64,000 nucleotides of DNA from Bradyrhizobium stylosanthis (lineage in GTDB: Bacteria > Pseudomonadota > Alphaproteobacteria > Rhizobiales > Xanthobacteraceae). Each line of letters starts with the position of its first letter. Positions within the stretch are counted from its first letter, which is position 1. Under the pieces are notes generated by a model. The model ran no database searches. It worked only from the letters and a program-made list of their open reading frames with translations, and was not told where the DNA came from. Positions 24,111 through 33,060 of the stretch are shown piece after piece. The stretch is taken from positions 520,557 through 584,556 of the forward strand of contig NZ_LVEM01000004.1 in assembly GCF_001641335.1 (NCBI RefSeq), given 5' to 3'. The position numbers were made by a program, and so were the translations under genes.

Positions 24111-25301
24111 TCAGGCCATCACCAGCGGCGTCTCCTCGCCGAGCCCGTACACGCGCTGCGCCTTGGAAAATCCAGCGATCGGAAATTCGCCGAGCTCGCG
24201 CCAGTCGTGACGGCAGGCGTTGGCGAAGACTTCCGAGACCACGACGGTGCGGCCCAGCCGGCCTGCGATCTTCTCCAGCCGCGCGGCGAGATTGACGGCG
24301 GGGCCGATGCAGGTGAAGTCGAGCCGGTTGCCGCCGCCGATATTGCCGTAGAGGATGTTGCCGACGTGCAGCGCAACGCCGAAGCGGAAGCGCTCGATGA
24401 TCTCGCCGACCGGAAAGGCGAGCGTCTCGACGCTGGCGCGGGATTCGCGCGCGGCCTCCAGCACGCGTCCGCAGACATGGGCGGCATCGCCGACATATTC
24501 GTCGATCGGGAACACCGCGAGCAGGCCGTCGCCCATGAATTTCAGCACCTCGCCGCCATGGCCGCGGATCGCGGTGACCTGGCAGTCGAAATACTGGTTG
24601 AGGATCTCGACCACGGTCTCGGCCGGCAGCCGGTCCGACAGCGCGGTGAAGCCGCGAAGGTCCGAGAGCCAGATCGCGGCCTGCATGGTGTCGTTGTGGC
24701 CGCGGCGGATCTGGCCGCCGAGGATGCGCGCGCCGGCACGGTTGCCGACATAGGTGTCGAGCAGCATCTCGGCGGTGCGGCGCAGGCTGATGATCTCGGC
24801 AACGCGGGCCAGCGGCGTTACGATGGAGCGGATCGCCGCGATGTCGTCGTCGCTGAAGCCGCCGGGATCGCGCGTGACCCAGCTCGTCGCATGCACTGAA
24901 CCATCGAGAAAGGGCATCGGCACGGCGATGTAATCGGTCACGCCTTCGGCACGCATGTCGTCGAGGAATGGAAACCGCCTGCTGGCGGGATCATCCATGC
25001 GGCCTCTGACCTCAATCCCCTGCTCGAACACGATCCGTAAGGGGCTCCTGGCGAATTCGGGCGTCTCGAGGATCTCGAAATCGACCGTGCCGATCTCGAC
25101 CTCCTGGCCCTTCCGCCAGATGAAGTTGCGGCCGAAGATTTCTGGATGCAGCGTGCGGATGAAGATGCCGAAGCGCGCCAGCGGCAAACCGGCTTCGACC
25201 AGACGCTCGCAGACGTCGGCGATCATCTCGGTCGGGGTTCCCGACGACCTCGCGCCGTCGATCAGCCAGTTGGTGATGCGCTGGAGCTCGGAGCTTTCCA
25301 T
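24111..25301 (-). CDS. class III adenylate/guanylate cyclase with N-terminal sensory domain
   Basis: 396 aa. The N-terminal ~190 residues form a probable GAF-like sensor. The catalytic domain begins around AIWLSDLRGFTALSDRLPAE, carries the first metal Asp, and contains the second in KFMGDGLLAVFP. It ends with the RFGVALHVGNILYGNIGG and RLDFTCIGPAVNLAARLE blocks. It produces a cyclic nucleotide, most likely cAMP. No membrane segment. The gene is convergent with the FAD oxidoreductase; the stops are 6 bp apart. No linked effector. Confidence 0.88.
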   Translation of the reverse strand: MESSELQRITNWLIDGARSSGTPTEMIADVCERLVEAGLPLARFGIFIRTLHPEIFGRNFIWRKGQEVEIGTVDFEILETPEFARSPLRIVFEQGIEVRGRMDDPASRRFPFLDDMRAEGVTDYIAVPMPFLDGSVHATSWVTRDPGGFSDDDIAAIRSIVTPLARVAEIISLRRTAEMLLDTYVGNRAGARILGGQIRRGHNDTMQAAIWLSDLRGFTALSDRLPAETVVEILNQYFDCQVTAIRGHGGEVLKFMGDGLLAVFPIDEYVGDAAHVCGRVLEAARESRASVETLAFPVGEIIERFRFGVALHVGNILYGNIGGGNRLDFTCIGPAVNLAARLEKIAGRLGRTVVVSEVFANACRHDWRELGEFPIAGFSKAQRVYGLGEETPLVMA

Positions 25302-25380
25302 GCGCGCATTTGCGGACGAAGTTGTGCGGACGTCAAGCTGCGCGGTGGGCTAGTACCGCGGCACGAGGTCCTACTGGCTG

Positions 25381-26469
25381 CTAGCGCCCGACCTGCCCGC
25401 GGTCGCGCAGGAAATGGTCGGCCAGCACGCAGGCCATCATGGCCTCGCCGACGGGGACGGCGCGGATGCCGACGCAGGGATCGTGGCGGCCCTTGGTGAA
25501 GATCTCGGTGTCGGCGCCCTTGCGGTCGACGGTGAGGCGCGGCTGCAGGATCGAGGAGGTCGGCTTCACCGCAAAGCGCACCACGATCGGCTGGCCCGTG
25601 GAGATGCCGCCCAGAACGCCGCCGGCATGGTTGGACAGGAAACGCGTGCCGTCATTGCCGGTGCGCATCTCGTCGGCGTTCTCTTCGCCGGTGAGCTCGG
25701 CCGCGCCAAAACCGGCGCCGATCTCGACGCCCTTCACCGCGTTGATGGTCATCATCGCGCCCGCCAGATCGGAATCGAGCTTGGCGTAGATCGGCGCACC
25801 AAGGCCGGCCGGCACGCCCTCGGCAACGATCTCGAGCACTGCACCGATCGAGGAACCGCTCTTGCGGATGCCGTCGAGATAGGTCTCGAAGAACGCGGCC
25901 TTGTCCCTGTCCGGACAGAAGAACGGATTCTTCGCGATCTCGTCCCAGTCCCATTTCTCGCGGTCGATCTTGTGCGGTCCGATCTGCACCAGCGCGCCGC
26001 GCACCTTGACGTCGGGCAACACCTTTCGCGCGATGGCACCGGCGGCAACCCGCATCGCGGTCTCGCGCGCCGAGGAGCGGCCGCCGCCGCGATAGTCGCG
26101 CAGACCGTACTTCGCCTCATAGGTGAAGTCGGCGTGACCGGGGCGAAACTTGTCCTTGATCTCCGAATAGTCCTTCGAGCGCTGGTCGGTGTTCTCGATC
26201 AGCAGCCCGATCGGGGTGCCCGTCGTCACCTGCACGCCGGTTTCGGGATGCGCCATCACGCCGGACAGGATCTTCACCTGGTCCGGCTCCTGGCGCTGGG
26301 TGGTGAAGCGCGACTGGCCGGGACGGCGCCGGTCGAGGTCCTGCTGGATGTCGGCCTCGGTGAGCGGGATCATCGGCGGGCAGCCGTCGACCACGCAGCC
26401 GATCGCCACCCCGTGGCTCTCGCCGAAGGTGGTGACGCGGAACATATGGCCGAAGGTGTTGAAGGACAT
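25381..26469 (-). CDS. aroC: chorismate synthase
   Basis: Last step of the shikimate pathway, converting EPSP to chorismate with reduced FMN. 362 aa from ATG 26469 (MSFNTFGHMFRVTTFGESHG). Family blocks GESHGVAIGCVVDGCPP, RRRPGQSRFTTQR, GGGRSSARETAMRVAAGA and the C-terminal KGRHDPCVGIRAVPVGEAM are complete. The frame is open ten residues further upstream but without family similarity. No linked aro genes; upstream lies a repeat element and then the phosphatase and fabI on the same strand. Confidence 0.97.
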   Translation of the reverse strand: MSFNTFGHMFRVTTFGESHGVAIGCVVDGCPPMIPLTEADIQQDLDRRRPGQSRFTTQRQEPDQVKILSGVMAHPETGVQVTTGTPIGLLIENTDQRSKDYSEIKDKFRPGHADFTYEAKYGLRDYRGGGRSSARETAMRVAAGAIARKVLPDVKVRGALVQIGPHKIDREKWDWDEIAKNPFFCPDRDKAAFFETYLDGIRKSGSSIGAVLEIVAEGVPAGLGAPIYAKLDSDLAGAMMTINAVKGVEIGAGFGAAELTGEENADEMRTGNDGTRFLSNHAGGVLGGISTGQPIVVRFAVKPTSSILQPRLTVDRKGADTEIFTKGRHDPCVGIRAVPVGEAMMACVLADHFLRDRGQVGR

Positions 26470-26563
26470 GCCGAACTGCCGTCTAGCGCTGAATGACAAC
26501 GCTTATGTTGAATGACAACGTGACGTAACGCGATCTGGTTGGGGGGTCAAATGCCCACCACGG

Positions 26564-26692
26564 TCGTCATGGCCGGGCATAGCCGTCCGAAGGACGGCGT
26601 CGCTTCCGCTCGCCTATGTCCCGGCCACCCACGTTCTTGGGAGCCGCAAGCACGAAAGTACGTGGATGCCCGGGACAGGCCCGGGCATGACG
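26564..26692. repeat. dispersed CATGCCCGGG-type hairpin repeat
   Basis: Begins GTCATGGCCGGGCAT and ends GATGCCCGGGACAGGCCCGGGCATGAC, with internal inverted arms. Similar elements occur at 42544-42653 and 52196-52281. Non-coding, between aroC and the phosphatase gene. Confidence 0.75.
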
Positions 26693-26713
26693 GCGGAGTG
26701 CGGCGCGCCGCCG

Positions 26714-27313
26714 TTAACTGAACTTCTCCAGCCGCCCGTCGCGGAACACGTAGACGGCGCCCTGCTCGATATAGAGCTCGGCGGCGCTGGCGGGGGTCTC
26801 AAGCCCCAGGGACACCATCAGGGCCCGGCAGGTGCCGCCATGGGCCACCGCGACGGTATCGACCTCGAGCTGGTCGTACCAGGCGCGCACGCGGACCTGC
26901 ACGTCGGCGTAGGTCTCCCCGCCCGCTGGACCCACCGTCCACTTATCGGCGAGGCGCCGCGCATAGACGTCGGGATCGGCGGCCTCGCTCTCGGCCAGCG
27001 TCAGCCCTTCCCATTTGCCGTAGCCGATCTCGCGCAGGCGGTCGTCGAGCGCGTAGTCGGCAGGCGGCAGTTCGAGCTTGCCGCGGGCGAGCTCCATGGT
27101 CTGGCGCGCACGGCCGAGCGGGCTCGACACATAGGGCAGCGCCGCCTTGTCGCGGCCGTCGCGCCTGAACAGATCAGCCAGCACGAGGCCTGCCTGCGCG
27201 GCCTGGCCGCGCCCGCGCGCGTTCAGCGGAATGTCCTGGGTGCCCTGAAGCCTGCCGAGCGCATTCCACTCGGTCTCGCCGTGGCGAAGGTAATAGATCG
27301 TAGGCACGGGCAT
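26714..27313 (-). CDS. histidine phosphatase family protein
   Basis: 199-aa phosphoglycerate-mutase-like phosphatase. The catalytic motif YYLRHGETEWNALGRLQG carries the phospho-His. SSPLGRARQTMELA, the acid residue in LREIGYGKWEGLT, and the second His in VAVAHGGTCRALM are all present. Substrate not deducible (sugar phosphate or a cofactor phosphate). It lies 13 bp downstream of fabI on the same strand and is probably co-transcribed. Confidence 0.9.
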   Translation of the reverse strand: MPVPTIYYLRHGETEWNALGRLQGTQDIPLNARGRGQAAQAGLVLADLFRRDGRDKAALPYVSSPLGRARQTMELARGKLELPPADYALDDRLREIGYGKWEGLTLAESEAADPDVYARRLADKWTVGPAGGETYADVQVRVRAWYDQLEVDTVAVAHGGTCRALMVSLGLETPASAAELYIEQGAVYVFRDGRLEKFS

Positions 27314-27326
27314 TCCGGGTGAGATG

Positions 27327-28142
27327 TCAGTCCTTGCTGCCGAACGAGATGTCCGGCGCGTCCGGCCGCTTCATGCCGAGCACGTGGTAGCCGGAATCGA
27401 CGTGGTGCACCTCGCCGGTGACGCCGCGCGAGAGATCGGAAAGGAAATACAGCGCGCTGCCGCCGACGTCCTCGATCGAGACGTTGCGCCGCATCGGCGC
27501 ATTGTTCTCGTTCCACTTCAGGATATAGCGGAAGTCGCCGATGCCGGAGGCGGCGAGCGTCTTGATCGGACCTGCCGAGATGGCGTTGACGCGGATGTTC
27601 TTCTCGCCGAGGTCGGCGGCGAGATAGCGCACGCTGGCTTCCAGCGCGGCCTTGGCGACGCCCATCACGTTGTAATGCGGCATCCACTTCTCGGCGCCGT
27701 AGTAAGAGAGCGTGATCAGCGAGCCGCCGTCGGTCATCAGCTTCTCGGCGCGCTGCGCCACCGCCGTGAACGAATAGCAGGAGATCAGCATCGACTTGGA
27801 GAAGTTCTCCGGCGTGGTGTCGACGTAGCGGCCGTCGAGCTGCTCGCCATAGGCGATCGCATGCACCAGGAAGTCGATCTTGCCCCACTTCTCCTTCAGC
27901 ACCGCGAAGGCGGCGTCGATGGTGGCGGCATCGGTGACGTCGCAATGGCCGAGCACGAGGCCGCCGATCTCGGCGGCGAGCGGCTCGACGCGCTTCTTCA
28001 GCGCATCGCCCTGATAGGTGAAGGCGAGCTCGGCGCCGGCGGCGTGGCATGCCTTGGCAATGCCCCAGGCGATCGAACGGTTGTTGGCGAGGCCGAGGAT
28101 CACCCCGCGCTTGCCTTGCATCAGACCTGAATTCTGCGCCAT
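27327..28142 (-). CDS. fabI: enoyl-[acyl-carrier-protein] reductase (NADH) FabI
   Basis: Reduces trans-2-enoyl-ACP in the last step of each fatty-acid elongation cycle; triclosan target class. 271 aa. The NAD motif GVILGLANNRSIAWGIAKA is the FabI type. LSYYGAEKWMPHYNVMGVAK contains the catalytic Tyr-x6-Lys arrangement, and the substrate loop follows (ISAGPIKTLAASGI). Downstream on the same strand is the histidine phosphatase. A divergent ECF sigma gene starts 126 bp away. Confidence 0.95.
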   Translation of the reverse strand: MAQNSGLMQGKRGVILGLANNRSIAWGIAKACHAAGAELAFTYQGDALKKRVEPLAAEIGGLVLGHCDVTDAATIDAAFAVLKEKWGKIDFLVHAIAYGEQLDGRYVDTTPENFSKSMLISCYSFTAVAQRAEKLMTDGGSLITLSYYGAEKWMPHYNVMGVAKAALEASVRYLAADLGEKNIRVNAISAGPIKTLAASGIGDFRYILKWNENNAPMRRNVSIEDVGGSALYFLSDLSRGVTGEVHHVDSGYHVLGMKRPDAPDISFGSKD

Positions 28143-28267
28143 TTTTGAACGTCCCGTCGAGCTCTCGTTGAGGTCTGGAGGTACACCAGCCCTCCCCTGC
28201 GGTACAGCCCTAATACGCGGCGTTAACGCTGTTTCGAGCGCCGGAATAGCCGTTCCATTCGGGTGTT

Positions 28268-28804
28268 ATGATCGTAGAGGCGCATGCGCCGAACGCGAGG
28301 GACGTCAAGACGGCAATGAGTGCGTTTCGCCAGAGTGTGGAAGCCATGATCCCGGCGTTGCGCCGCTACGCCCGCGCGCTGACGCGCGATGCGGATGCGG
28401 CCGACGATCTGGTGCAGGACACCCTGGTGCGTGCGCTGCGTTCGGAGCGATTGTTTCTCGGAGGCGACGTCAGGAGCTGGCTGTACACGATCCTGACCAA
28501 CCTCAACAAGAACCGGCGGCGCTCGCTGGCGCGGCGCCCGCAATTCACGCAATTGACGGAGAACAATCCCGACGCCAGCGGGACCGAAGCCGAGGGGCGC
28601 GACATCGAGAAGGCGCTGGCGACGCTGGTCGAGGAGCAACGCTCGGTACTGCTGCTGGTGATGCTGGAAGGCATGAGCTACCGCGAGGTCGCCGACATCC
28701 AGGGCGTGCCGATCGGCACCGTAATGTCCCGACTGGCGCGCGCCCGCGCACACGTTAAAGCGTCACTGGAGGGTGAGCGCCCGGCGCTCAGACGGGTGAA
28801 ATGA
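28268..28804 (+). CDS. ECF RNA polymerase sigma factor
   Basis: 178 aa (162 aa from the internal ATG 28316, MSAFRQSVEAMIPALRRYAR, which fits homologues as well). Region 2 is YARALTRDADAADDLVQDTLVRALR and region 4 is MSYREVADIQGVPIGTVMSRLARARA, with a short linker and no extra C-terminal domain. It directs transcription of an unknown regulon. A putative anti-sigma factor gene follows 106 bp downstream. It is not the general-stress EcfG, since no phyR/nepR genes accompany it. Confidence 0.9.
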   Translation: MIVEAHAPNARDVKTAMSAFRQSVEAMIPALRRYARALTRDADAADDLVQDTLVRALRSERLFLGGDVRSWLYTILTNLNKNRRRSLARRPQFTQLTENNPDASGTEAEGRDIEKALATLVEEQRSVLLLVMLEGMSYREVADIQGVPIGTVMSRLARARAHVKASLEGERPALRRVK

Positions 28805-28910
28805 TGGCAGGGTTGATGCATCGCGCAAGTCCACCCGCGCGCCCGACGGCGAGCGAGGCGACGTTGAACCACGAAAGATCTTTTGGGCCGCAGAGCCAGA
28901 GACGACCGAT

Positions 28911-29684
28911 ATGAACGACCACAATATTCCCGTGACCGAAGACGAACTGCACGCCTATGTCGACGGCGAATTGCCGGCCGAGCGACGCGCCGACGTCGAA
29001 GCCTGGCTTGCCGCCCACCCCGAGGACGCCGAGCGGGTGCAGTCCTGGCGGACCATGGCGGAGATGCTGCACGCCCGCTACGATTCGGTTGTCCAGGAGC
29101 CGGTGCCGGCGCGGCTCGAGCTCGAACGGCTGGAGCGCCGCCCCCGGCAATGGCTCTATGGCGCCGCCGCGGCCGTGCTCGTGGCCTTCGTCGCCGGCGG
29201 CACCGCCGGCTGGGTGGCGCATGGCGCCGCCAACGCGCCCTCGGCCTTCCAGAGCTTCACGGCGGATGCGCTCGACGCCCACCGCCTCTACGTCGTCGAG
29301 GTTCGCCATCCCGTCGAGGTCGGCGGCAACGAGCGCGACCATTTGCAGGCCTGGCTGACCAGGCGCTGCGGCTGGACCGTGTTCGCGCCGAATTTGGAGG
29401 CGAGCGGGCTGAAGCTGGTCGGCGGCCGGCTGCTGCCGGGACCGAGCGGGCCGGCGTCGTTCCTGATGTATGAGGGCGCCTCGGGCGAGCGATACACGAT
29501 CTACTCCGCCAAGACCGAGAATGGTGCGACGCAAATGCGTTACGCCAGGACGGACAAGGACGGTGCGTTGTTCTGGGCCGAGCGCGGCGTCGGCTACGTC
29601 GTCAGCGGCGGCGGCAGCGACCGCGAGCGGCTGACCAAAGTCGCACAGGCCGTGTACGACCAAGCAGAGAAAAGCGGCGGCTAA
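28911..29684 (+). CDS. transmembrane anti-sigma factor
   Basis: 257 aa. The N-terminal anti-sigma domain (TEDELHAYVDGELPAERRADVEAWLAAHP as two helices, residues 8-40) lacks the His-x3-Cys-x2-Cys zinc motif. One membrane helix (about 81-103, WLYGAAAAVLVAFVAGGTAG) follows, then a periplasmic domain of about 150 residues with one Cys (TRRCGWTVF). It should hold the sigma factor encoded just upstream at the membrane and release it on an envelope signal. The gap of 106 bp to the sigma gene leaves room for an internal promoter. Confidence 0.85.
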   Translation: MNDHNIPVTEDELHAYVDGELPAERRADVEAWLAAHPEDAERVQSWRTMAEMLHARYDSVVQEPVPARLELERLERRPRQWLYGAAAAVLVAFVAGGTAGWVAHGAANAPSAFQSFTADALDAHRLYVVEVRHPVEVGGNERDHLQAWLTRRCGWTVFAPNLEASGLKLVGGRLLPGPSGPASFLMYEGASGERYTIYSAKTENGATQMRYARTDKDGALFWAERGVGYVVSGGGSDRERLTKVAQAVYDQAEKSGG

Positions 29685-29998
29685 ACAACCGCGCAAACGC
29701 CGTGCCCTGATTCCGTCATTGAAAATTTGGAATCAAGACATGCGTGCGTCTCATTATCGCACCGGGTGTTCACGCGATTATGAGGTGCGTTCGATCCGCC
29801 GATCGACGCGGGCGGCCTCGATTGGGGTTTTTGGTACCGCGCTGGTCCCCCTCTCGAGGCCGCACCTTTTTATCGGCTGCCCCGCCGGACAGCCGACACG
29901 TCGAGTCGAAGCGCTACCACGCCTCGCGTGTATGATGAGCATCATCTCCTCGAAGATGCCCTAGGCCTTTAGGAAAAACCCCTTCAGTTCTCGCCGCC
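29685..29998. other. 314-bp intergenic region
   Basis: Lies between the convergent anti-sigma and J-domain genes. A frame at 29719-29964 has no start signal or family features and the base composition is lower in GC than the neighbours. No clear terminator or repeat seen. Confidence 0.4.
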
Positions 29999-30967
29999 CT
30001 AACCAAGCCCGCTACGTGGATTGTAGGGGTGCTGGTCCCGCCACTTCTCCATCAATGCTTCAAGCTCGGCGTCGTTCCCGTCCGGTAGCATAATCCTGAT
30101 AGTGACGAAGAGATCCCCGGTTCCGCCGGATTTCGGCAAGCCCTTACCTTTGAGACGGAAGGTCCGGCCGCTGGAGGTGTTTTTGGGGACCGAGAGTTCC
30201 ACGGCATTGCCGAGGGTGGGCACGCGGACCTTGGCGCCGAGCACGGCCTCGTAGAGCGTGACCGGCAGATCGATCCGCAAGTCCGCGCCCTCGACCTTGA
30301 AGTGCGGATGCGGCGCAATGCTGATGGTGATCAGGAGATCGCCGGGCGGATGGCCCTGGGCGCTCTCGCCCTGCCCCCGCAGCCGGATCTGCTGGCCCTC
30401 GGTGACGCCGGCCGGAATCTTGACGTTGAGCTCCTTGCCGTTCGGCAGCCGGACCCGCTTCTCGCCGCCGTTGACCGACTCTTCCAGCGAGACCGACATG
30501 GCGACATTGACGTCGAGATCGAGCCCGATCCCGCCGGTGTCGAATTCAAACTGGGCACCGCCGCCGGCCCCGGGCCGCGCACCGCGCACCCCGCCGCCGA
30601 ACATGCTGTTGAGGATGTCCTCGAACGCGCCTCCGCCCTGGCCGGGCCCGCCCGTGCCACCGCTCCGGAACGTGTAGTTCTCGAATCCGCCGGGACCCGC
30701 GCGGCCGCGAGGCCCGCCGCCGCCCGGAAAGCCCTGGAAGCGCGGCTTGCCGTCGGCGTCGATCTCGCCGCGGTCGAACTGCTTGCGCTTGTCCTCGTCG
30801 CCGATGATCTCGTTCGCCGAGTTGATCTCGGAGAAGCGCTCGGCAGCCTTCGGGTCGTCCTTGTTGCTGTCGGGATGGTGCTTCTTGGCAAGCTTGCGAT
30901 AGGCGCTCTTGATCGCGGCAGCGTTGGCGCTCCGCGGCACCCCCAAGACCTCATAGGGGTCGCGCAT
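29999..30967 (-). CDS. DnaJ-class (type II J-domain) co-chaperone
   Basis: 322 aa. J domain at residues 1-66 with the HPD motif (KHHPDSNKDD). A Gly/Phe-rich linker follows (about 75-140), then two C-terminal substrate-binding beta domains (RVRLPNGKELNVKIPAGVTE and NAVELSVPKNTSSGRTFRLK). There is no zinc-finger region, so this is a CbpA-like DnaJ rather than DnaJ itself. It stimulates DnaK ATPase and holds unfolded clients. Monocistronic, with its own SD (GAAGGAGACG). Confidence 0.93.
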   Translation of the reverse strand: MRDPYEVLGVPRSANAAAIKSAYRKLAKKHHPDSNKDDPKAAERFSEINSANEIIGDEDKRKQFDRGEIDADGKPRFQGFPGGGGPRGRAGPGGFENYTFRSGGTGGPGQGGGAFEDILNSMFGGGVRGARPGAGGGAQFEFDTGGIGLDLDVNVAMSVSLEESVNGGEKRVRLPNGKELNVKIPAGVTEGQQIRLRGQGESAQGHPPGDLLITISIAPHPHFKVEGADLRIDLPVTLYEAVLGAKVRVPTLGNAVELSVPKNTSSGRTFRLKGKGLPKSGGTGDLFVTIRIMLPDGNDAELEALMEKWRDQHPYNPRSGLG

Positions 30968-31077
30968 CCGTCACGTCTCCTTCAGGAATTCGAATTGTTC
31001 AAAGGGCTCCCCGCCCCCATCTGCGATCCATGTGGGGTGGGAGTGGCATTTTTGCAACTAGTCAGGCTAGCCGAATC

Positions 31078-31560
31078 CTAGCTCCGCCACGGCTTTAGCG
31101 TATGAATCTCCCAACGGCCACGGCTGCTTTGGCATCCGGCGCCCTGGAGCCAGCTCTCGGTGCTGCCGTTGACGTAGCTCGCCAGGAAATCGCGGCACTT
31201 GCGGCCGTCCTCGGCGGCATAGGATTGCGCGATCGGCGTCACCGAGCCGCGGGCGCCGGTCTCCGGATTCTCCCAGTGCTGGCTGGAATCCTTGTCGCCC
31301 TTGCTCAGCACGTCGGTGGCGGCGTTGCGGGCGAAGGCGAGATCGGTCTCCGTCGGCGCGGCGTCCTTCGCCGGCCGCGCGATCGAGCCGGTGAGGTCGC
31401 TGTCCTCGGCCTTGGCGTAGGCGCTCTTGTCACCACGGGAAAAGCTGCAGCCGCCGGCGCCGAGCCCGATCAAAATGATCGTCGTGACAAGGCTGGACGG
31501 CCGGATCGCCGATAGGCCAACGCGTCCCCATGCCCTATATAGGGCGGTAGCGGACAACAA
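31078..31560 (-). CDS. RT0821/Lpp0805-family surface lipoprotein
   Basis: About 160 aa with a hydrophobic stretch ending in a lipobox-like GAGGC. The C-terminal domain is WENPETGARGSVTPIA...GRKCRDFLASYV...GAGCQSSRGRWEIHTLKPW. This matches the Rickettsia-17-kDa-like surface antigen domain. Start uncertain: no ATG lies in frame before the hydrophobic stretch without overlapping pdxH. TTG 31560 is my choice, and a start further upstream would overlap pdxH. Divergent from pdxH. Confidence 0.65.
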   Translation of the reverse strand: MLSATALYRAWGRVGLSAIRPSSLVTTIILIGLGAGGCSFSRGDKSAYAKAEDSDLTGSIARPAKDAAPTETDLAFARNAATDVLSKGDKDSSQHWENPETGARGSVTPIAQSYAAEDGRKCRDFLASYVNGSTESWLQGAGCQSSRGRWEIHTLKPWRS

Positions 31561-31598
31561 CGCGTTTTGGGCCGCGGGACGCAACTCGGACTCCGGAC

Positions 31599-32240
31599 AT
31601 GACCGACACGACCTCGATGAAACACCAGACACCCTTAACATCCGGTGATTTCACCGCCGCCGACGAGCCTTTTGCGCTGTTCGAGGCCTGGTTGAACGAA
31701 GCGATCAAGAGCGAACCGAACGATCCGAACGCCATGGCGCTCGCAACCGTCGACCCCGATGGGCTTCCCGACGTGCGCATGGTGCTGATGAAGGGCTTCG
31801 ATACCGAGGGTTTTGTCTTCTACAGCCACATCGCGAGCCAGAAGGGCCGCGAACTCGCCGCAAATCCTAAGGCAGCGTTACTTTTTCACTGGAAGTCGCT
31901 GCGCCGTCAGGTCCGCATCCGCGGCAACGTGACGCCGGTGACCGATGCCGAGGCCGACGCCTATTTCGCGACGCGGCCGAAGCAGGCGCAGATCGGTGCC
32001 TGGGCAAGCAAGCAGTCGCAGGAGCTGGAGAGCCGCTTCGCCTTCGAGCAGGCGATCGCAAAGGTCGCGGCCAAACACGTCATCGGCGAGGTGCCGCGGC
32101 CGCCGGGCTGGAGCGGCTGGCGCATCGCGCCCACCCGCATCGAGTTCTGGCACGACCGCCCATTCCGCCTGCACGACCGCATCGAATTTCGTCGTGACGC
32201 CGCCGGCCAGAAGTGGTCCAAGACGCGGATGTATCCTTGA
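31599..32240 (+). CDS. pdxH: pyridoxamine 5'-phosphate oxidase
   Basis: FMN oxidase that makes pyridoxal-5'-phosphate from PNP or PMP. 213 aa. DEPFALFEAWLNEAIKSEPN at the start, VRMVLMKGFDTEGFVFYSH for FMN binding, the ASKQSQEL loop, and the C-terminal RLHDRIEFRR with KTRMYP are all standard. The C-terminal Pro closes the FMN site. SDR and methyltransferase genes follow on the same strand. Confidence 0.96.
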   Translation: MTDTTSMKHQTPLTSGDFTAADEPFALFEAWLNEAIKSEPNDPNAMALATVDPDGLPDVRMVLMKGFDTEGFVFYSHIASQKGRELAANPKAALLFHWKSLRRQVRIRGNVTPVTDAEADAYFATRPKQAQIGAWASKQSQELESRFAFEQAIAKVAAKHVIGEVPRPPGWSGWRIAPTRIEFWHDRPFRLHDRIEFRRDAAGQKWSKTRMYP

Positions 32241-32284
32241 GCCCTGTCTCGAACCTGGTCTCGCGCTTCGGATCGACCTGAAAG

Positions 32285-33043
32285 ATGTCCATGCCGCATT
32301 CGTCCAACCTGCCGCGTCGTACGCTGCTTCTGACCGGCGCGAGCCGCGGCATTGGCCACGCCACCGTGATCCGCTTCTCCTCCGCGGGCTGGCGCGTCAT
32401 CACCTGCTCGCGGCATGCCTTCCCCGAGGACTGCCCGTGGGACGCAGGCCCCGAGGACCACATCCAGGTCGACCTCGGCGATCCCGAGGACACCGCGCGC
32501 GCGATCTCCGAGATCCGCAACCGGCTCGAAGGCGGCGTGCTGCATGCGCTGGTCAACAACGCCGCGATCTCGCCGAAGGGCCCCGGCGGCTCCCGGCTCG
32601 GCTCGGTCGACACTGACCTGGAGACCTGGACGCATGTCTTCCACGTCAACTTCTTCGCGCCGATCATGATTGCGCGCGGACTGATCGAGGAACTGAAGGC
32701 GGCCAAGGGTTCGGTCGTCAACGTCACCTCGATCGCGGGCTCGCGCGTGCATCCCTTCGCGGGCGCCGCATATGCGACCTCGAAGGCCGCGCTCGCCGCG
32801 CTGACGCGCGAGATGGCCTCCGACTTCGGACGCGTCGGCGTGCGCGTGAACGCGATCGCGCCGGGCGAGATCGACACCTCGATCCTGTCGCCGGGCACCG
32901 AGAAGATCGTCGACCAGCAGATCCCGATGCACCGCCTCGGCACGCCCGACGAGGTCGCCAAGATCATCTACGTGCTGTGCACGGACACCAGTTCCTACGT
33001 CAACGGCGCCGAGATCCACATCAACGGCGGCCAGCACGTCTAG
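32285..33043 (+). CDS. SDR family NAD(P)-dependent oxidoreductase
   Basis: 252 aa. Nucleotide motif LLLTGASRGIGHATVIRF, NNAAISPKGP, the catalytic Ser in NVTSIAGSRVHPF and the Tyr-x3-Lys in AAYATSKAALAAL are all present. The C-terminal pattern NGAEIHINGGQHV is classical. Substrate unknown. 44 bp after pdxH and 17 bp before the next methyltransferase, suggesting co-transcription. Confidence 0.9.
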   Translation: MSMPHSSNLPRRTLLLTGASRGIGHATVIRFSSAGWRVITCSRHAFPEDCPWDAGPEDHIQVDLGDPEDTARAISEIRNRLEGGVLHALVNNAAISPKGPGGSRLGSVDTDLETWTHVFHVNFFAPIMIARGLIEELKAAKGSVVNVTSIAGSRVHPFAGAAYATSKAALAALTREMASDFGRVGVRVNAIAPGEIDTSILSPGTEKIVDQQIPMHRLGTPDEVAKIIYVLCTDTSSYVNGAEIHINGGQHV

Positions 33044-33060
33044 GCCAGAACGACGAAAGC

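Noticed and set aside
28143..28267. GGAA...TTCC inverted pair before the ECF sigma gene as an autoregulatory promoter
   Set aside because: Only a short match; no second copy before the anti-sigma gene to support it.
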